Position numbers and translations under genes: made by a program. A DNA stretch of 64,000 nucleotides from Okapia johnstoni (lineage: Eukaryota > Chordata > Mammalia > Artiodactyla > Giraffidae): positions 5,394,001 to 5,458,000 of the forward strand of contig JAGTYA010000024.1 in the NCBI GenBank assembly GCA_024291935.2. Reading direction: 5' to 3'. Numbering within the stretch: position 1 is the first letter of the stretch; each line of letters begins with the position of its first letter. Positions 43,040 through 54,405 of the stretch are shown here, one piece after another. The notes under the pieces were generated by a model that searched no databases, was not told the origin of the DNA, and saw only the letters and a list, made by a program, of their open reading frames with translations.

Positions 43040-44160
43040 TTCATTTATTAAAGTGAGGGAATCAAACCAGGAGTGTTGTTTTTTATTATTATTATTATTC
43101 AATACATTTTTAGAAGAATATGTATTCTCAGAAAAGTTTCAAAACGAGTATAGGGAATACCTTTGTAGGCTTCTCACTCAGTTCCCCAGATATTAATGTC
43201 TTAGTAACTAGGGTTCATTTGTTAAAGCTGGGAAACTCACATTGACAAGTCACTATTAAAAGTCAATTTTATTCTATTTCCACTAGTTTTTCCCTCTCAT
43301 TTCTTTCTTCTGTTGCATAATCCTATCCAGGATATCACATTACATTTACTCCTTGTATCTCTGTACTCCCCCTCTTGTTTAGGAGTTTCTCAGCCTTTCC
43401 CGTCCCATATGACCTTGACTGTCTTGAGGAAGACTGGTAAGCATTTTGCAGAAAGCTCCTCAGTCTGAGTTGGCCTGATGCTTTCTTCATGACTAGACGG
43501 GAGAAGAATAGCACAGAGGTGAAGTGCCCTTCTCATCACATCTCTGGTGGCACAAGCCACCTATGTGACTTATCACTGTGATATTAATGCCCATCACATG
43601 GTTAAGGTGATTTTGCCAAGTTACTCCCCATCACCCACCCCTGACCTTCCCAGGCTCAGTGTTTCTGTAAATTATTGACCATAGCCCATATTCAAGGTTT
43701 GGGGAGTTAAACTCGATTTCTTAGAGAGGGGCGTATAAATTCTTTGGAAGGCTATAAGGGAGATTCGTCACTCCTCTTCTATTTATTTATATCAGTATGG
43801 ATTTATGGATAGTTTTTTTATGTTTTGTGTTATAGTCCAGTATTTTATTACTTATTTTGTTTTTTAGATTGCACCATCTCAGGGGGGCTCTTTCAGGTTC
43901 CTGTGCCCCTTTGACATGCCCCCATCATTCTGCTTTTGAGCCCTTCCTAACTTTCTTACATGATGCCCCCAGGTTCATCTTGTATATTTCCTTCCTCGGT
44001 CCCTAAAGCAGTCATTCCTCTAAGGATCTGTGGTTCCTTTCATTTCAGAATCATATTAGAAACCAAGATCTGGACACTAGACCAGGGAATTGTGAAGGGA
44101 CTTCCAGCTCTAAAGTTATAGGATTCTAGACTTAGGATAAAAGTGGTTCTAAAGTCAATT
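43040..44160. repeat. old L1M-type sequence with (ATT)n
   Basis: There is a (ATT)n run at 43083-43100. Then cctgtgcccctttgacatg, cccccatcattctgc, gttcatcttgtatatttcc and attagaaaccaagatctgg recall a widespread old L1 3' region. Family and strand not fixed. Confidence 0.5.
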
Positions 44161-45204
44161 GATTATAGGGGGGATGAAATGAGATCTGCCATAAATGTTT
44201 GTGCTAGCAGTGCCTGAAGGAGGAAGCACCTATAACGCATTCCACTGTTCCCACCTTTATCTCCATCATCATCACCATTCTTGGGGAGGAAGGATGGGCT
44301 CCTGCCTCACTCTGGAGACCAAACCCCCACCTCGGACCCTTGCCTGGTACCGAGGCCCCCACGACTTGGGACACAGCCTTACTCCTGGAAGGCCCACTCC
44401 TCCCCTCTCACTCCCTGTCTCAGCTTCCCCAGAAGCAGTCCCTTCGACAAGGATTTGAGGGTGAGTGGTTGAGTGCAGAGGTGGTCCAGGTAAACAACAG
44501 GAGGACTGGGAAAGTGAGACAGGGAAGGGAAGGTATCCAATAAGAAGTGCATATTGAGCAGTGCTGCCAAGGGCGGGGTCTCAGTCCAGGGAGTGGAGCA
44601 ATCTGGGAGGTGAAGTAGAACAGTCTAGGGGCAGTCCCACCTGCAGGGAGGGGCCAGGAAGTGGGAGGGCTTACCTCCAGCCCCAACCTTCTCTGGCTGA
44701 GGGCTGGTCCTGGGCATCAACTCTCCAGGGCCCCAGCCTGCCCTGTGTGCTGGCCAAGAGGAAGCCCTCACTGAGGGTACTTGAAGTAGGAGATGCAGCA
44801 AGTCTGGGACAGGGATGCATAGGCACCAGCAGCCAGCGAGATTCCCATAGCCCTGAGCCTCATTCTGAACCAGAGAACAGGCCCCCTTGATGAGTGGAGC
44901 TGCTCCTGTCTGCGTACCACCTGCTGCTGGACACCTGGCCTGGCCCATCCAGTCATCTCTCACTTGTCACCAGAATGTCAGGTTTTATCTCCCATCACCT
45001 GTCACTTTCCTGTCTACCTTGCTGGGAAAACACATGGTCCAGATCCTCACTGTTCTACATCTGATCCATCTCAATGTTGACCCACACTCTTACTGCTGAG
45101 TGGTACCCAGAGCATCCTCAGAAGATCAGTCATGAGACATGCAAGGGGCTGGAAGTTAGGGCTTCCTATCCCAGCTCAGCAAGTTGTCCAGGCACCATCT
45201 CAAG
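44161..45204. other. unassigned GC-rich DNA
   Basis: Possible old LTR-like wording at 44430-44660 (cttcgacaaggatttgag, ctaggggcagtcccacc). Many short frames on both strands without domains. Confidence 0.3.
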
Positions 45205-45385
45205 TCAACAGTCGTACTTCTCTGAGCTCCTATGGTGTGTCAGACACCATGCAGGGAGCTTCCTGTGATCCCCACATCCTCCCTGTGAAGGAGGGTTCAA
45301 TGGCTGCACCTTCTGGGTGGGGAAACTCAGGATCTGAGAGGTTAAGTCTCAGCCCCAGGGTCACCCACCTGTCACTAAGGATCCT
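45205..45385 (-). repeat. MIR SINE
   Basis: Reverse: gagctcctatggtgtgtcag, ggtggggaaactcagg, ctgagaggttaagtctc. Confidence 0.75.
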
Positions 45386-45599
45386 TGAAGGGGACCCACA
45401 TACATCCCACCCTCTCACTGCTCTTGTCTGCAGCGATGTGGTTTTCTGTAACCTCCAGGTATAACCTGCACAGCAGTCCCCTTCCTAAATCCTGGCCATT
45501 GTTTAGCTGGAATAAGCCTGGAGCTCCCACTGAGTCAGTGTTAGAGATGATTCTCAGGCTGGTGCCCAGCAACAGACAGAGGCCCTGTGCGAAATCCAG
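45386..45599. other. unassigned DNA
   Basis: No feature recognised. Confidence 0.3.
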
Positions 45600-45745
45600 C
45601 CCTGCTTCCTGATTATGACTGATTTACCCAACAATAATTAGTTCGTTATGTCTAAAGTGCGTTTGATTCCTCTGGAGGCTTTGTAGTAATTACAAGTTGG
45701 TGTGTTATGAAAAATGATTTATGGAGTCTAAAAGTTTTGGACAAA
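45600..45745. promoter_or_regulatory. candidate conserved non-coding element
   Basis: A short AT-rich block in GC-rich surroundings with caataattagttcg, gtagtaattacaag and gaaaaatgatttatgg. Two or three homeodomain-type cores and no repeat identity. Inferred role only. Confidence 0.25.
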
Positions 45746-45879
45746 GAGCTCAGTGGCAAGACTGTTGCACCTACAGAAAAGAATTTGCTGGATGTGAACC
45801 AAGACCTGAGACCAACTCTACTCTGGTCCCTGACCCCTGTCCTCACTGCCCCTCTGTTCCTGGGTGTCCATTTGTGCAG

Positions 45880-46015
45880 CTTCTAGGGCTCATCCCCTCC
45901 ATCACCCTGTGAGGGAGGTGCTGGTCAAATCACTGTCCTCCATCTCCAGATGAGGAAGCTGATGCCCAGAGAGGGCAGACAACTGGCCTGAAGTCACACA
46001 GCAGGGAAGTGGGGG
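45880..46015 (-). repeat. MIR fragment
   Basis: Reverse: ctccatctccagatgaggaag, tgatgcccagagagggc, ctgaagtcacacagcagg. Confidence 0.75.
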
Positions 46016-46650
46016 ATCCCTGCATACCTGACTCCTCCTCGAGGGTTCCCTCTCCTACCCCTCACCACCCTCCCCACAACCGTCCTCAGAGGAAAGCATG
46101 GACTGAGACCCCCTCCTCCCTGGGGCCACGGGGGAGTCTTGGGCTCACAGAGATGCCTCCATTTGCAGTATCTCATGTCCTGGTACCCAGACCCCTCTTT
46201 CTAGGTCTGCACCGCATCCTCCCTTCTCCTCCTCCCCTGAGCCCTGGGCCATCACTCCCTTAATGTGCCTGCTCTAATTATTACCTTCAAGGATGACTCA
46301 ATCCAGGAGGCAAACCCAAAAGACCTCCTTCTGATAACTGAAAGCATCCTGCCTCCCTCAAATGCAAAGGGGGCCCTGCAGTAACACACCACTAACCTCT
46401 GCCAGGGCTGGGCTGCTCTCGACTCTGTGCATCCCGGTCCCCAGGGGCACTGGGGCTCAGGCAGTCCTGTACAGAGATGCGCTGGATCGGGAGGTACCAC
46501 TATGCTTTTCATCCAGATGTAAGACTTGAATCCAGTCACCTGAGCTCTCCGAATCCACTCTTCTTACCTATAAAGTGGGAATGCTACTTACCTTCTTCAG
46601 AACTCAGTTTTCCCCTAAAAAAAAAACAAAAAAGAGAGAAAAGAGTTCAA
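46016..46650. other. unassigned DNA
   Basis: A MIR-like phrase occurs at 46560-46605 (cttacctataaagtggg) and an A-rich run near 46617-46640 precedes the BovB. No exon. Confidence 0.35.
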
Positions 46651-46651
46651 T

Positions 46652-47110
46652 TACTAGTCAAGGCTATGGTTTTTCCAGTAGTCATGTATGGATGTGAGAG
46701 TTGGGCTATATAGAAAGCTGAGCACCGAAGAATTGATGCTTTTGAACTGTAGTGTTGGAGAAGACTCTTGAGAGTCCCTTGGCCTGCAAGGAGATCCAAC
46801 CAGTCCATCCTAAAGGAGATCAGTCCTGGGTGTTCATTGGAAGGACTGATGTTGAAGCTGAAACTCCAATACTTTGGCTACCTGATGCGAAGAGCTGACT
46901 CATTGGAAAAGACCCTGATGCTGGGTAGGACTGGGAGCAGGAGGAGAAGGGGACGACAGAGGATGAGATGGTTGGATGGCATCACTGACTCAATGGACAT
47001 GAGTTTGGGTAAACTCCAGGAGTTGATGAGGGACAGGGAAGCCTGGCATGCTACAGTCCATGGGGTCGCAAAGAGTTGGACACAACTGAACGACTGAACT
47101 GAACTGAACT
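46652..47110 (+). repeat. BovB LINE 3' end
   Basis: From ctagtcaaggctatgg to the gaactgaactgaact tail. Low divergence; 5' truncated at about 460 bp. Confidence 0.95.
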
Positions 47111-48069
47111 TGTAAGCTCAGCAAGGATGAAGACCTGCAGCTGCATCCCAGGCCCTTCACAAGTGGCAGGAGGACCGAATGTTTCTGAGAAGCCGTCCAC
47201 CTGCTGTCCTGCTCCTGGGCCTCCCTCATGGGGTGAGGCAGAAAACAGGGCTCACTGAGCTGTGTGACAGGGCCCATCAGTCTCTGAGCCCCAGGAGCAG
47301 AGATGTGGGGTTCAGCCAGGACAGCCTGGAAGCCCCTTCCATGTCCTCATGGCCAGTCTGATTGCAGCAACTCTGAGAGGGGCTGAAGCTACCAGGGAAA
47401 CTCGCCTAATTGGGGCAGAGGCTGGTGAGAGCCAGGGGAAGAAGCGGGGTCTTGGCAAACCTCAAAGAGAAGTAGTTCATGTGCACTCGGACATTGGGCA
47501 CGTCCCTGGAGGACCCTCCCTTTTTCCTCACTTTTCTGGAGCTTGAGAAGGTCCTCCTGGCTCAGCACCGGATGCCTCTGCAAGCAAAGGGCTAAGCCGA
47601 AGGGGGTTACACGGAGGAGTGAAGGGTCTGAAGGGCCAGTGAGAACAAAGCAGGATTCAGCGCCTGGGTCACCCCGGGACTGGGGATGATCGGAGGATGG
47701 GGAGAACCTTTGTGTTTCCTATCCTGTGAGATCAGGGTGTCCTGAGTCACCTCCAAGTCTCTCCCTCCCCCAGGATGCTATAATTCTCTCCTCCCCCCCG
47801 CCCTTTCCTCTCACAGCGCCCTAGGGTCATCAGGGGCTGGGGCACATCGGCCCGAGGTTCTGCAGCCACATGTGCTGGCCAAACCAAGGTCTCCTGACTT
47901 CCAGTCCAGGGCTGGTGGTCCTCCATGGCCGCTGGGGAGTCAAAGGTGAGGGTTCCCACCTGCCAGCTCCCTCAGAAGGGGGGAGGATGAGCCTGTGGCT
48001 CAGGGCCTGCACTCATCACCTTCTGTCCCCACTAGAAGAAAATGAACTTAGAATGGAAGACACCCAGAA
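47111..48069. other. unassigned GC-rich DNA
   Basis: No repeat recognised. Short overlapping frames without domains. Confidence 0.35.
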
Positions 48070-48205
48070 TCCACTGAACGGATGAGGAAGCTAGGGCTAG
48101 GGGAGGTCAAGAGGTCTTGGAAATCCTTCTCCAGGATACTACATGCGGGCACTGGCGGAGCTGGGATTCACACCCAGGTCTTGGTAGCTGCAGAGGCTGA
48201 GCCTC
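48070..48205 (-). repeat. MIR fragment
   Basis: Reverse: gaacggatgaggaagctagg, cggagctgggattcacac, ccaggtcttggtagctg. Confidence 0.6.
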
Positions 48206-48739
48206 TGGTAACAGAGCCTGGACCCCGCCGGGTGTGGCCCGCTCTCCTGGACCTGGGAAGTTCCTGCAGACTGAGAGCAACTCTGTGTTTCCCAAACTCC
48301 AGGCCTCCACATCTGAGCACACACGTCCCTATAAGCCCCCTGACAGCGTCTGAGATTGTAGCTGACTTGGGCCTGGGATGCGCCTGTGTGCTGTGTGCTG
48401 TGGCTCAGCCACCTAGCCCCAGGATGCTGGCTGCACTTGTCCATCTCATTGGCAGATCTCTTCTGCTGCTTCAAAGTCCTCGGCTCCCCCAGGATGCCCA
48501 GGAGGAACAGCCAGGCCAAGCCTCCCAGCACCGCTGCCTCCATCAAGGAACACATAATGCTGGACTCCATCAACGTGACAGCTGTCTGGAGCCTGAGCCC
48601 ATGCTGAGCAGAGGGCAGGAGGCCAGTGACCCACAGCACAGATGCCCCAGATGAGCTCTCTCCCCTTGGATGGCCAGGCAGAGGTGGGGCAACCATGCAG
48701 TTCCCGTGGCCTGGTGGTAGCAGGAGGACAGTGGTCTCC
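48206..48739 (-). other. non-repeat DNA with a 200-codon minus-strand open frame
   Basis: The frame at 48139-48741 (minus) reads through this block and includes a hydrophobic stretch, MEAAVLGGLAWLFLLGILG, followed by EPRTLKQQKRSANEMDK. It could look like a signal anchor with a basic site. A 190-codon frame on the plus strand overlaps it, and the minus frame extends into MIR sequence. I recognise no family and support no gene. Confidence 0.2.
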
Positions 48740-48748
48740 AAACCCCAG

Positions 48749-49444
48749 TTCAGTTCAGTTCAGTTCAGTCGCTCAGTCGTGTCCAACTCTTTGAGACCCC
48801 CATGGACCGCAGCACGCCAGGCCTCCCTGTCCATCACCAACTCCAGGAATTCACCCAAACTCATGTCCATCGAGTCGGTGATGCCATCCAACCATCTCAT
48901 CCTCTGTCGTCCCCTTCTCCTCCCACCTTCAATCTTTCCCAGCATCAGGGTCTTTCCAAATGAGTCAGCTCTTCGCATCAGGTGACCAAAGTATTGGAGT
49001 TTCAGCTTCAACATCAGTCCTTCCAATGAACACCCAGGACTGATCTCCTTTAGGATGGACTGGTTGGATCTCCTGGCAGTCCAAGGGACTCTCAAGAGTC
49101 TTCTCCAACACCACAGTTCAAAAGCACCAATTCTTCAGTGCTCAGCTTTCTTTATAGCCCAACTCTCACATCCATACATGACTACTGGAAAAACCATAGC
49201 CTTGACTAGATGGAACTTTGTTGACCAAGTAATGTCTCTGCTTTTGAATATGCTGTCTAGGTTGGTCATAACTTTCCTTCCAAGGAGTAAGCGTCTCAAA
49301 ATTTCATGGCTGCAGTCACCATCTGCAGTGATTTTGGAGCCCCCCAAAATAAAATCAGCCACTGTTTCCACTGTTTCCCCATCTATTTGCCATGAAGTGA
49401 TGGGACCAGATGTCATGATCTTAGTTTTCTGAATGTTGAGCTTT
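48749..49444 (-). repeat. BovB LINE 3' part with exact TSD
   Basis: A 696-bp antisense copy with an intact tail (cagttcagttcagttcagtc) extends to tgttgagcttta. AAACCCCAG is identical at 48740-48748 and 49445-49453 and marks both ends. Two minus-strand open blocks (48760-49095 and 49135-49491) are translations of the LINE C-terminus and do not form one frame. Confidence 0.96.
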
Positions 49445-49453
49445 AAACCCCAG

Positions 49454-49765
49454 CCTCCCTTGATTGACAACCCAGCCCTAGCCAGAGACAACCCAATTTC
49501 TTGTATCTTCCAACCCTTAGAAAAGCACTAAAATATCTAGCTGAGATATGTGTGTCTCGTGACCAGCAGCAACCTTCTCCCAAGATGAGTGGATGAGTGT
49601 GTGCACCCCTTCTCCAAAACCACATATATACTGACCTCCCCACCACCCTTCTAAGCAGCTCCTCAGTGCTTTCTGAGAGCATGTGTCCTGGCCTCTAGTC
49701 TTCAGTAAGCCCCCAAATAAAACTGAAACTCACAGCTCTTACGTGGTGCGTTTTTATTTCTGTCA
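49454..49765 (+). mobile_element. LTR-like element with TATA box and polyA signal
   Basis: TATATA lies at 49625-49630 and AATAAA at 49716-49721 (caaataaaactgaaactc). They are followed by a U5-like stretch (cagctcttacgtggtgcg, then a T-rich end closing in tgtca near 49765). This spacing is the usual U3-R-U5 plan of a mammalian retroviral LTR. The left boundary (perhaps tgattgacaaccc at 49462) is uncertain, and no internal viral genes are present. Confidence 0.65.
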
Positions 49766-50310
49766 AGAAGTATAATTCATTTATAGGCTCTCTTAACGGT
49801 TATTTCTTGTCTCCAAAGCATGCTCTTCATGGAAAGATCAATTCCAAGGAAACACCTAGAGTCTGTGGAAATTAAATCTATTAACAAGTGAGAAGTGCCC
49901 AATTGCTAAAGGGAAGGCTTTTGACTCAGATCAAGAAATGTGGAAACTCGCTGTTAGGCTGGGAGCCCTGGGGGACAATTTACATTCGACATTTTATTTT
50001 TTCCAAGTGGTTGAAATTCAGCTTCATTTAGTCCAGAAAAGATGACCAAGGGAGACTCATCAGAGGGCAAATCAGCTCCAGGTGGTGAACGAGGGAGGCC
50101 CTCATAGCACCACCCGCCCCAGCCCCCTCCCCAGGTTGGTTTGGACAGCAGGCATTCTCGCATGCACAGGGATCCAGGAAATCAGAAATACCAGCTCAGC
50201 ACCACAGTCCATTAAGAAAGGGGACAAGTTGGGGATCTGAGTCAGCAGAGGCCGCTTTTAGAGGCCACGGGGTGGGGAGTGAGGGGAAGGAGAGACAGTC
50301 CCCTTGTTCT
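49766..50310. other. unassigned DNA
   Basis: No repeat or exon recognised. Confidence 0.35.
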
Positions 50311-50322
50311 AGAACATCTGAA

Positions 50323-50530
50323 AAGTGAAAGTATTACTTGCTCAGTCACGTACGACTCGTTGCAATAGGACTGAAGCCCACCTAGCTCCTCTGTCCATGG
50401 AATTCTCCAGGCCAGAATACTGGAGTGGGTAGCCATTCCCTCCTCCAGGGAATGGTCCCAACCCAGGGATCAAACCAGGGTCTCCTGCATTGCAGGCAAA
50501 TTCTTTACCATCTGAGCCACAAGGAAAACC
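50323..50530 (-). repeat. Bov-tA SINE with exact TSD
   Basis: An antisense copy bounded by AGAACATCTGAA, identical at 50311-50322 and 50531-50542. The body has gctcagtcacgtacgactc, cctctgtccatggaattc and caaattctttaccatctg. Confidence 0.96.
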
Positions 50531-50674
50531 AGAACATCTGAAGGGGGAGGGGGGTAATTTCCAAAGATTCTGAGTGCCAGAAAGTACAAAGTCCAAGGTC
50601 ATATCTGACCAGAATCCCCTCAATAAAAATTAGACACTGACCGTAGAAATAGGATGAGCTCCCAGCCACCAGCA

Positions 50675-50865
50675 GCTGCTTATGTGACCAGCCCTGTGCT
50701 AAGTGCTTGCTGTATATTACTTCATGTAAACCACATAATAGCACAATCATACAATAATGTGGTAGAACGCATTATTATCCCCACTTTCCAGAGGAGGAAA
50801 CTGAAGTTCAGAGAGATGGCAGCATCTGCTCTGAACACAATAGCTGTGATCCAAAACTCAGTCGT
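50675..50865 (-). repeat. MIR SINE
   Basis: Reverse: ccctgtgctaagtgcttgc, attattatccccactttcc, gaggaggaaactgaagttc. Confidence 0.85.
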
Positions 50866-50924
50866 CCTTGTATCAAACTTCTCCATATGCTGGGCCTAAC
50901 TCTTGCTTGCACACCCCCCCCCCA

Positions 50925-51130
50925 AGGACAAGGAGCTTACCACCTGTCAACATAGCCCTTTCCACGTCTGGACAGCTTTAACTGCTGGCAAGTCCTTCGG
51001 GCCGCATCAAGGACCATGACTGCCTCTTCCAGGTGGCAGCCCTTCCTGTATTGGATGACAGCTCTCTGTCTCTACAAGGGGTTTCTTCTCCAGTTTGGAC
51101 AGCTGCATTTTCTTCAGTGTGACTCATCAC
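50925..51130. repeat. possible CR1/L3-like ancient element
   Basis: The wording aggagcttaccacctgtc, agccctttccacgtctgg and ctgctggcaagtccttcg resembles an old amniote CR1-related repeat. A C9 run precedes it near 50915. Confidence 0.35.
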
Positions 51131-51717
51131 ACAGCCTGCTCAGAGCTTGCTCTTGGGACCAAGCTTGAGTTTCCCAAGTCCTTTCACCTTGTCTGTTAAA
51201 GCTGGATGCAGCTCTTCAAGGAAGAACTTACAGGGGAAGACAGACGTTAAACACATCATTGGAGAAATCATTACAGGGGAATGAAACATGATATTGCGCC
51301 ATTGAACACGTGCAATTAAGTGGTAGTCATGAAGCATGGCCAGAATGTTCAGAGCCTACCTGTGAGAGAGCAGGTGCCCACAGTGAGGGAAACTCACACC
51401 CCTCCCTGGATAGCTGGACGAGGGGGGAGCCCCAGCTCTGGATCAGAGGGTTCCCCATGGGTCTGTGCCAGGTCCCTCAGGCATGTGTTGATTCATGCTG
51501 GCAGGACCTGTCCCTCCGCAGGCAAGACTGGTAAGAATTTGTGGGTCTGTGGGTCTCTCCACATCTCTCGCCCATGAGACCCATCCTGCCAGAGAGCCAG
51601 TTAGGGAGGAAGAGGGACCAGCAGCAGACATTCTCCAGATGTCTGTCCTTTGCAGGGAAAACGAATGCTGTCCAGGTGAACCTGTTGATGTGTGATGCAC
51701 TGTGGCCAGGGAGGAGG
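51131..51717. other. unassigned DNA
   Basis: A 128-codon minus frame (51443-51829) overlaps plus frames and ends in a MIR. No domain. Confidence 0.3.
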
Positions 51718-51895
51718 TCATGGTCCTTGGGGTCAGGCAGCCCCTGCTGTGAATCCTGGCTCTTTTAAGCTGTAGGAGCCTGGCCAGCCACTCAGCATCT
51801 CTGGGCCTCTGTTTCTTCACCAGGCACATGAAGCTAATAATAACTACTTCTCGGAGGTCATTCTATTTTTAGAGTCAAATGAGAGTTCAACATGA
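51718..51895 (+). repeat. MIR SINE
   Basis: Sense: gtgaatcctggctctttt, agccactcagcatctctggg, cctctgtttcttcaccagg. Confidence 0.75.
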
Positions 51896-52734
51896 TGGCC
51901 CAGACATGTGCCTCCATATGTCCATTATTTCATAAATCAAGGATGAGGAAAATGCAGAGGCTCAGCCAGGAGGACGGATATATATTTCTACTTTTCCCCT
52001 CTCTTACCTCACCTTGGACCAGATCTCTAGATGACTTGGCCCTTTATAGAGAACTCTCCCCCTGGCCCAGACACCTCTTCCATGCTGTCTCCCAGACTTC
52101 CTCTTGTCATTCCCCATGACTCCGCCCAGGTCTCCATATGCTTCCCACTCTTCCCTGTCACCATCTTTGGGACTGGACTCTCTCCAGTGCCCTGGGCTCA
52201 TCGCAGCCACTCAGATGTGAACTGCCCAGTTCAGAAGACAATGGCGAGGTTATGTCTACTTTGAAACCAGGCATGCATTAGGCCCCAGGGGTAGACACGT
52301 GAGTCATGGGGGTTGGGCTGCACATTGGGAAGGCACCTCTGCTGTTCTGCCTCCCACCTGCCTGGCCCTTCACCAAGACCGAAGTCCAGTGGGATGGATC
52401 GGGAGCCCAGCTCACAGCAGGTGGACCAGTGCTACTGAGCATCCCCATGCACTGGGAAGTTTAGTTTACCCAGAGCACTAAATTGGCCCCAAGGATTCAC
52501 AGTAGGTGTGTTCCTGGGCTGTATTGAAACCAGGGTCTATCCTGAACCTGGTGATCAATGTGCCTGGTGTGATAGTGGAGAGAGCGCCTCTCCACACAGC
52601 TGCAATTGAGGAATTACAGGGTCCTAGGAAATGGAGTTGGGAGGCTTTGAAGACAGACTGCAAGGAGGGTGAGGCTGGAGGCAGGGGTGGGGGAACCTCG
52701 GAGAGGAAGCCTCCACCAGGGTCATTCCGCCTGG
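51896..52734. other. unassigned DNA, perhaps worn L2 near 52040-52180
   Basis: The wording cacctcttccatgctgtctc and ccgcccaggtctccatatgc is weakly L2-like. Nothing else recognised. Confidence 0.3.
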
Positions 52735-52885
52735 ATCTCAGCCTCAGCTCTCCACCCATTTACTCACAACCTTGGGCAAACCCCTTAACTCCTCTGAACC
52801 TCAGTTTCCCTAGGATCCTGTGAGGGTTGCATGAATATAATGCATGTGAAAGTGGCCAGAACAGCACGCGGTTCAGTAAAGATGG
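52735..52885 (+). repeat. MIR fragment
   Basis: Sense: caaccttgggcaaacccc, ctgaacctcagtttccc, cctgtgagggttgcatg. Confidence 0.75.
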
Positions 52886-53111
52886 GTCAGAACAAAACCT
52901 TGTCCACTATGATGAGGCAACCTGGGACCAGAAAACAGCATTCTGATCCCTGAGCTCTGACCCTCCTGCCTCCCTTCGGTGGTAGAGACTAAACTCAGTG
53001 TCCCTCGTTTTGGACTCACCAGTGAGTATCTTTACATGTGGTACCTCCCTTGGCCATGCGTCCTTTACAGCACTCAAAGATGCCGGGATTCACTAGGGCC
53101 CCCTTCCCAGG

Positions 53112-53690
53112 GATGGGCTCCAAAATCACTGCAGATGGTGACTGCAGCCATGAAACTAAAAGATGATTCCCCTTTGACAGAAAAGCTATGACAAATCTAG
53201 ACAGCATGTTAAAAAACAGAGACATCACTTTGCCGACAAAAGTCCATAGCCCAGTAGTCATGTACAGACATGAGAGTTGTAGTATAAAGAAGGCTGAGCG
53301 CTGAAGAATTGATGCTTTTGAACTGTGGTGCTGGAGAAGGCTTTTGAGAGTCCCTTGGACTGCAAGGAGATCAAACCAGTCAATCCTAAAGGAAATCAAC
53401 CTTGAAGATTCACTGGAAGGACTGATGCTGAAGCTGAGGCTCTAATACATTGGCACTTGGTGTGAAGAGCTAACTTATTAGAAAAGACTCTGATGCCGGG
53501 AAAGATTGAAGGCAGGATGAGAAGGGTAGACAGAGGATGAGATGGTTGGATGGCCTCATCGAATGAGTTTGATGGACATGAGTTTGAGCAAACTCTGGGA
53601 GGTAGTGAAGGACAGGGAAGCCTGGCGTGCTGCAGACCATGGGGTCACAAAGAGTCGGACACGACTGAGTGACTGAACAACGACAAACCA
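53112..53690 (+). repeat. BovB LINE 3' part, older
   Basis: From ctccaaaatcactgcagatgg to cgactgagtgactgaacaac. It is more diverged than other copies, has a short deletion near 53248 and a duplication-like error near 53560 (gaatgagtttgatggacatg). The tail ends ctgaacaacgacaaa, as in the copy at position 1. Confidence 0.93.
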
Positions 53691-53759
53691 GGGATAATTG
53701 CAGCTCCACACCATCTCCTTTCTGGTCTCCCTCCCTCGAGATTCCACATCCGTGGGACA

Positions 53760-54065
53760 ATAACTGAGTGAATTTGCAGAGAGATTCTAAAGTCTAGTCA
53801 GGTCCCTCGAGGCCTAGTGCGCATTCCCTTTAATGACATTCATTAGTCTGTCTGACATCAATACTGTTCTCAGGTTAATATGTGTAAATTAATGAGGCAT
53901 TATTTTCAGTTAGAAAACTCCTGAAGAAGCGTGACCTCTCCTGATGAACTAAGCTGATGAATAGATTAATACTGGGTTTGAACAAGTCGACCAAAAAAAT
54001 GAATCTAACTTTTTTTTCTTCTTTAGTGATGGGTTGGGCTTACGTTAATTTGCATAAAAAATGCC
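53760..54065. promoter_or_regulatory. candidate conserved non-coding element with octamer
   Basis: AT-rich single-copy DNA between GC-rich flanks. It has ccctttaatgacattc, gtaaattaatgaggc, tagattaatactgg and a perfect octamer ATTTGCAT at 54048-54055 within cgttaatttgcataaa. The octamer is the POU-factor site. Enhancer function is inferred. Confidence 0.35.
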
Positions 54066-54334
54066 CATTTCCTGGGGGAAGAAGCAGGAACAGGACCCTC
54101 TTTGGCTCTGTGATTTGTCCTCCATGACCTTGCTGTTTTCCTCCCCCGACCCCCAGCCCCAGCTCCAAGGAGAGAAAAGAGCAAGGACCAGGATGTGATG
54201 GTGAGGGGAGGAGCAGGGTGCCTGAAACTGAACAGCAGGAAGGGCTAGAGCATGAATGGGGAGCTTTCATGTGGTGACAGAGGCAGACACCACAGTGCAC
54301 ACAGCTGAGGTCCTGCTGGTCCTCTGTCATTACT
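54066..54334. other. unassigned DNA
   Basis: No feature recognised. Confidence 0.3.
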
Positions 54335-54405
54335 GCCTTTATGGGCTCACTGCTTAGCCCCAGTGCCCAGCTCCTAGTAGGCACTCAATAGACATTTGCT
54401 GCCAG
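54335..54405 (+). repeat. L2 or MIR 3' end
   Basis: The wording agctcctagtaggcactc and aatagacatttgctgcc is the shared L2/MIR terminus. Confidence 0.6.

Noticed and set aside
48139..48741. Signal-peptide-like minus-strand gene
   Set aside because: Not called as CDS because an equally long opposite frame overlaps, it runs into MIR sequence, and no family was recognised. Kept only as a low-interest finding.
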